39,330 nucleotides of DNA, from contig JAGWZE010000012.1 in the NCBI GenBank assembly GCA_018969015.1, positions 55,001 through 94,330 of the forward strand. Reading direction: 5' to 3'. Position numbers and translations under genes: made by a program. The notes under the pieces were generated by a model. It did not search any database, had not been told where the DNA came from, and saw nothing but the letters and a program-made list of their open reading frames with translations. Below, one piece after another: positions 37,380-39,330 of the stretch; position 1 is the first letter of the stretch; every line of letters starts with the position of its first letter. This DNA is from Alphaproteobacteria bacterium. GTDB taxonomy: Bacteria; Pseudomonadota; Alphaproteobacteria; Caulobacterales; Aquidulcibacteraceae.

Positions 37380-37967
37380 CTATTTGCGTTCGCTGGCGAT
37401 CCGGCTGCCCGTGGCGCCGCTCTGGCCGACATACTTGGCGTCGTCGCGCGCGCCGTAGTGGCGGATCGCCGGCGACGACAACGGCTCGAACGCGATGGCG
37501 CACACCGCCATGCCCGGCCGCAGCCCCAGCGGCAGCCGCCCGCAATTGAAGAACTCCAGCACCAGTTCGCCGCGCCAGCCCGGATCGACGAAGTGCGCCG
37601 TGGTGTGGACCGTGAGCCCCAGCCGCGCGAGGCTCGATCGGCCGTTGATCGTGCCGCAGATGTCGGGCGCGAGCTCTACGTGCTCCATCGTCGCGCCGAG
37701 CACGAGTTCGCCCGGATGCAGGTAGAACACCCCGTCGGCGTCGATCGTGATCTCGTCGGACATGGTGCGGTTGATCGCCGCCGCGATGTCGGCGCGCGAT
37801 GTGCCCAGATCGATATGCGAACCGGTGTGCATCGAGAACACCCGGAACTTCGGCCCGAGCCGCAAATCCACGGACGCGCCGTTGATCGCCGTCTCGGCCG
37901 GCGCGGGATCGATCTTGATGCGGCCGTCGCGCATCGCGGCCAGGATGTCGACGTCCGAGAGTTTCAT
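37380..37967 (-). CDS. dcd: dCTP deaminase
   Basis: A protein of 195 residues that aligns along its whole length with E. coli Dcd (193 residues). It deaminates dCTP to dUTP, the source of dUMP for dTMP synthesis. Key positions fall at the same numbers: S111 and R115 in GRSSLARLGL, and E138 in LVLEFFN. One visible change is AHFVDPG where E. coli has AHRIDPG (R126 is F126). The C-terminal lid with the Lys-Tyr-Gln-Gly motif (DAKYVGQSGA) is complete. It is convergent with the short deaminase-like pair, which it clearly outclasses as the housekeeping enzyme. Confidence 0.96.
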   Translation of the reverse strand: MKLSDVDILAAMRDGRIKIDPAPAETAINGASVDLRLGPKFRVFSMHTGSHIDLGTSRADIAAAINRTMSDEITIDADGVFYLHPGELVLGATMEHVELAPDICGTINGRSSLARLGLTVHTTAHFVDPGWRGELVLEFFNCGRLPLGLRPGMAVCAIAFEPLSSPAIRHYGARDDAKYVGQSGATGSRIASERK

Positions 37968-38105
37968 GCGTTCACCTGCGTTCGAGGCTCGACGGACGAA
38001 GCCGTGCGGCGCCGCCTGCTGCGGCGCGACTCGTTCCGCGTCAGGCTACCGCTTCGCCGCGCGGGGCGCCAAACTGCGCCGGGGACCAGATCGGGGAGCC
38101 GGACC

Positions 38106-39200
38106 ATGCGATTGAAAACCTGGACGTTCGCGGCGCTGGCCGCGGCAGCGGCGATGCTTTCGCCCGCCGGCGCCGATCCGGGCGACCGCATCGACGGCGC
38201 TCCGGTGATCGACAGGCTCGACGCCGCCAGCCTCGCCCGCGGGCAGGTCCACCGCTTCTACTTCCACGCCGGCGACCAGAACACCGGGCAGGCCTGGTAC
38301 GTGCCGGTGATGGTGATGCAGGGCGCCCGGCCCGGCCCGCGTCTGCTGCTCACGGCCGCCATCCATGGCGACGAGCTCAACGGCATCGCCGTGATCCACC
38401 GCCTGTTCGCCGAGATCGATCCGAAAGCGCTCAAGGGCACGATCGTCGCGGTCCCCGGCCTTAACACGCCGGGCCTCATCGCCCACAACCGCAACATGCC
38501 CTACTCCAACGACGGCGGCGGCGGCGTGAACCTCAACCGCATCATGCCGGGCAACCCGGACGCCGACGATCCCGCGCTCTTCTATGCCGGGCGGCTCTGG
38601 AGCGGCCTCTTGGCGAAGGCGGGGGACCGCGCCATCGATCTGCACACGCAATCGCGCGGCACCGTCTATCCGCTCTACGCGTTCGCCGATCCCACCGTGC
38701 CCGCCGCGCGCCGCCTCGCCGATCTCCTGCAGCCGGACATGATCAAGCTCGATCCCGGCCTGAAAGGCACGCTCGAAACCGCCCTCAACGAAACCGGCAC
38801 GCCGGCCGTGACGCTGGAGCTCGGCGCGCCCAAACGCTTCCAGCCGGAGATGATCACGCGCGGCGTCGCCGGCGTGAAGAACGTCATGCGCGACATGGGC
38901 ATGATCGACGGCGCGCCGAAGATCGACGGGCCTGCGCCCTTCGTCGGCAACCAGGCCGTGAGCGTGCGCGCGCGGCGCGGCGGCATCGCCAACGTGATGG
39001 TGGCGATCGGCGACGAGGTGAAAAAAGGCCAGCCCGTCGCAACGATGAGCGATCCCTTCGGCCGCCTCACCGACACCTACGTCGCGCCGGTGGACGGGCG
39101 CGTCGTCTCGATCGGCGACGATCCGCTGCGCGAACCCGGCGGCTTGCTCGTCCGTGTGCTGACGATGTCGTCCGATCCGAACTGCAAGAACGGGTGCTGA
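38106..39200 (+). CDS. Secreted succinylglutamate desuccinylase/aspartoacylase family protein (M14-like)
   Basis: A protein of 364 residues with a signal peptide (about 1-23). The zinc site of the carboxypeptidase-like fold is visible: H87 and E90 (IHGDELNG) and H180 (DLHTQSRGT), with the catalytic Glu E238 (VTLELG). VNLNRIMPGN lies between, as in the aspartoacylase group. The C-terminal 80 residues (RRGGIANVMVAIGDEVKKGQ, later VDGRVVSIGDDPL) form a barrel-sandwich-like domain typical of the family. GGGGAG precedes the ATG. It would cleave an N-acyl amino acid or similar amide in the periplasm; the substrate is unknown. Confidence 0.92.
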   Translation: MRLKTWTFAALAAAAAMLSPAGADPGDRIDGAPVIDRLDAASLARGQVHRFYFHAGDQNTGQAWYVPVMVMQGARPGPRLLLTAAIHGDELNGIAVIHRLFAEIDPKALKGTIVAVPGLNTPGLIAHNRNMPYSNDGGGGVNLNRIMPGNPDADDPALFYAGRLWSGLLAKAGDRAIDLHTQSRGTVYPLYAFADPTVPAARRLADLLQPDMIKLDPGLKGTLETALNETGTPAVTLELGAPKRFQPEMITRGVAGVKNVMRDMGMIDGAPKIDGPAPFVGNQAVSVRARRGGIANVMVAIGDEVKKGQPVATMSDPFGRLTDTYVAPVDGRVVSIGDDPLREPGGLLVRVLTMSSDPNCKNGC

Positions 39201-39228
39201 GATCATTCACGGGTCGGAACGAGGCAAG

Positions 39229-39330
39229 AGCCCTCCCCCAGCGGGGGAGGGTTGGGAGGGGGAGATCAGCGCTGCGACGCAAATTTTTGCAACCGAAGCG
39301 CGCGCTCTCCCCACCCCTGGCCCCTCCCCG
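39229..39330. repeat. Dispersed intergenic inverted repeat, copy 2 (cut by window end)
   Basis: The first 38 bases equal those at 5777-5814. The middle is unrelated to copy 1, and the right part (GCGCGCGCTCTCCCCACCCC onward) again matches copy 1 with small changes before the window stops. Conserved ends with a variable centre suggest a family of hairpin-forming intergenic elements. Confidence 0.85.

Noticed and set aside
1-39330. Many long antisense or overlapping open frames opposite clear genes
   Set aside because: High GC leaves few stop codons on all frames. These readings are Arg/Ala-rich, lack family motifs and lie on genes with clear motifs, so they are frame shadows.

Overview
This is a GC-rich chromosomal window, most likely from an alphaproteobacterium. 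The evidence is the GC-rich codon use, many ATGA gene overlaps, a large TonB-dependent receptor, a CYP153-type P450 and intergenic palindromes of a style common in Caulobacterales, Rhizobiales and Sphingomonadales. I cannot name the genus. I count 37 intact or window-truncated protein genes, one doubtful small ORF, one tRNA-Gly(CCC), five gene remnants and several regulatory sites.

Left flank (1-9.15 kb). This is ordinary chromosomal content: a DUF2157/GDYXXLXY membrane pair, a rhomboid protease, an aminoglycoside-phosphotransferase-like kinase, a secreted amidohydrolase, a CorA/ZntB transporter and a QueD/PTPS-family protein. They are followed by a SMP-30/GST pair, an exported class-V aminotransferase-fold protein and tRNA-Gly(CCC). 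Two intergenic inverted-repeat elements (2588-2718, 5777-5899) lie here.

Middle (about 9.25-34.7 kb). This is an accessory block rich in oxidative and catabolic functions. It holds a patatin-YHS fusion, a Rieske-ThDP enzyme fusion, a CE15-like esterase, a VOC protein, a CYP153-like P450 with a small membrane protein, and the C-terminal stub of a haloalkane dehalogenase. A tightly overlapping four-gene membrane redox operon follows (two small membrane proteins, a ferric-reductase-like/Rieske fusion and a Cys-rich anchored protein). Next come an unrecognised secreted protein, AraC and TetR regulators, and a beta-lactamase-fold esterase. A LysR gene diverges from a four-gene operon: exported 6-oxocamphor-hydrolase-like crotonase, peroxiredoxin-like protein, GST and SDR. 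The block continues with a TonB receptor, PhoD, and a partner-switching pair (STAS plus HATPase-cNMP-SpoIIE). Operators could be read for the TetR, LysR and MarR genes.

Rearrangement scar (34.7-36.3 kb). A MarR-controlled DoxX-GST operon is broken. The GST N-terminal part reads forward, while its apparent C-terminal part lies inverted about 0.5 kb away. Between them is a TetR C-terminal fragment. The inverted GST piece abuts the orphaned promoter, ribosome site and signal peptide of another lost gene in an unusually AT-rich patch.

Right flank (36.4-39.33 kb). Two overlapping short genes of the dCTP deaminase/dUTPase fold have complementary losses of catalytic residues and lie convergent to a canonical dcd. 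A secreted aspartoacylase-family protein follows, and then a second copy of the 5777 repeat, cut by the window end. The tandem deaminase-like pair and the membrane Rieske operon are the best candidates here for poorly described systems.
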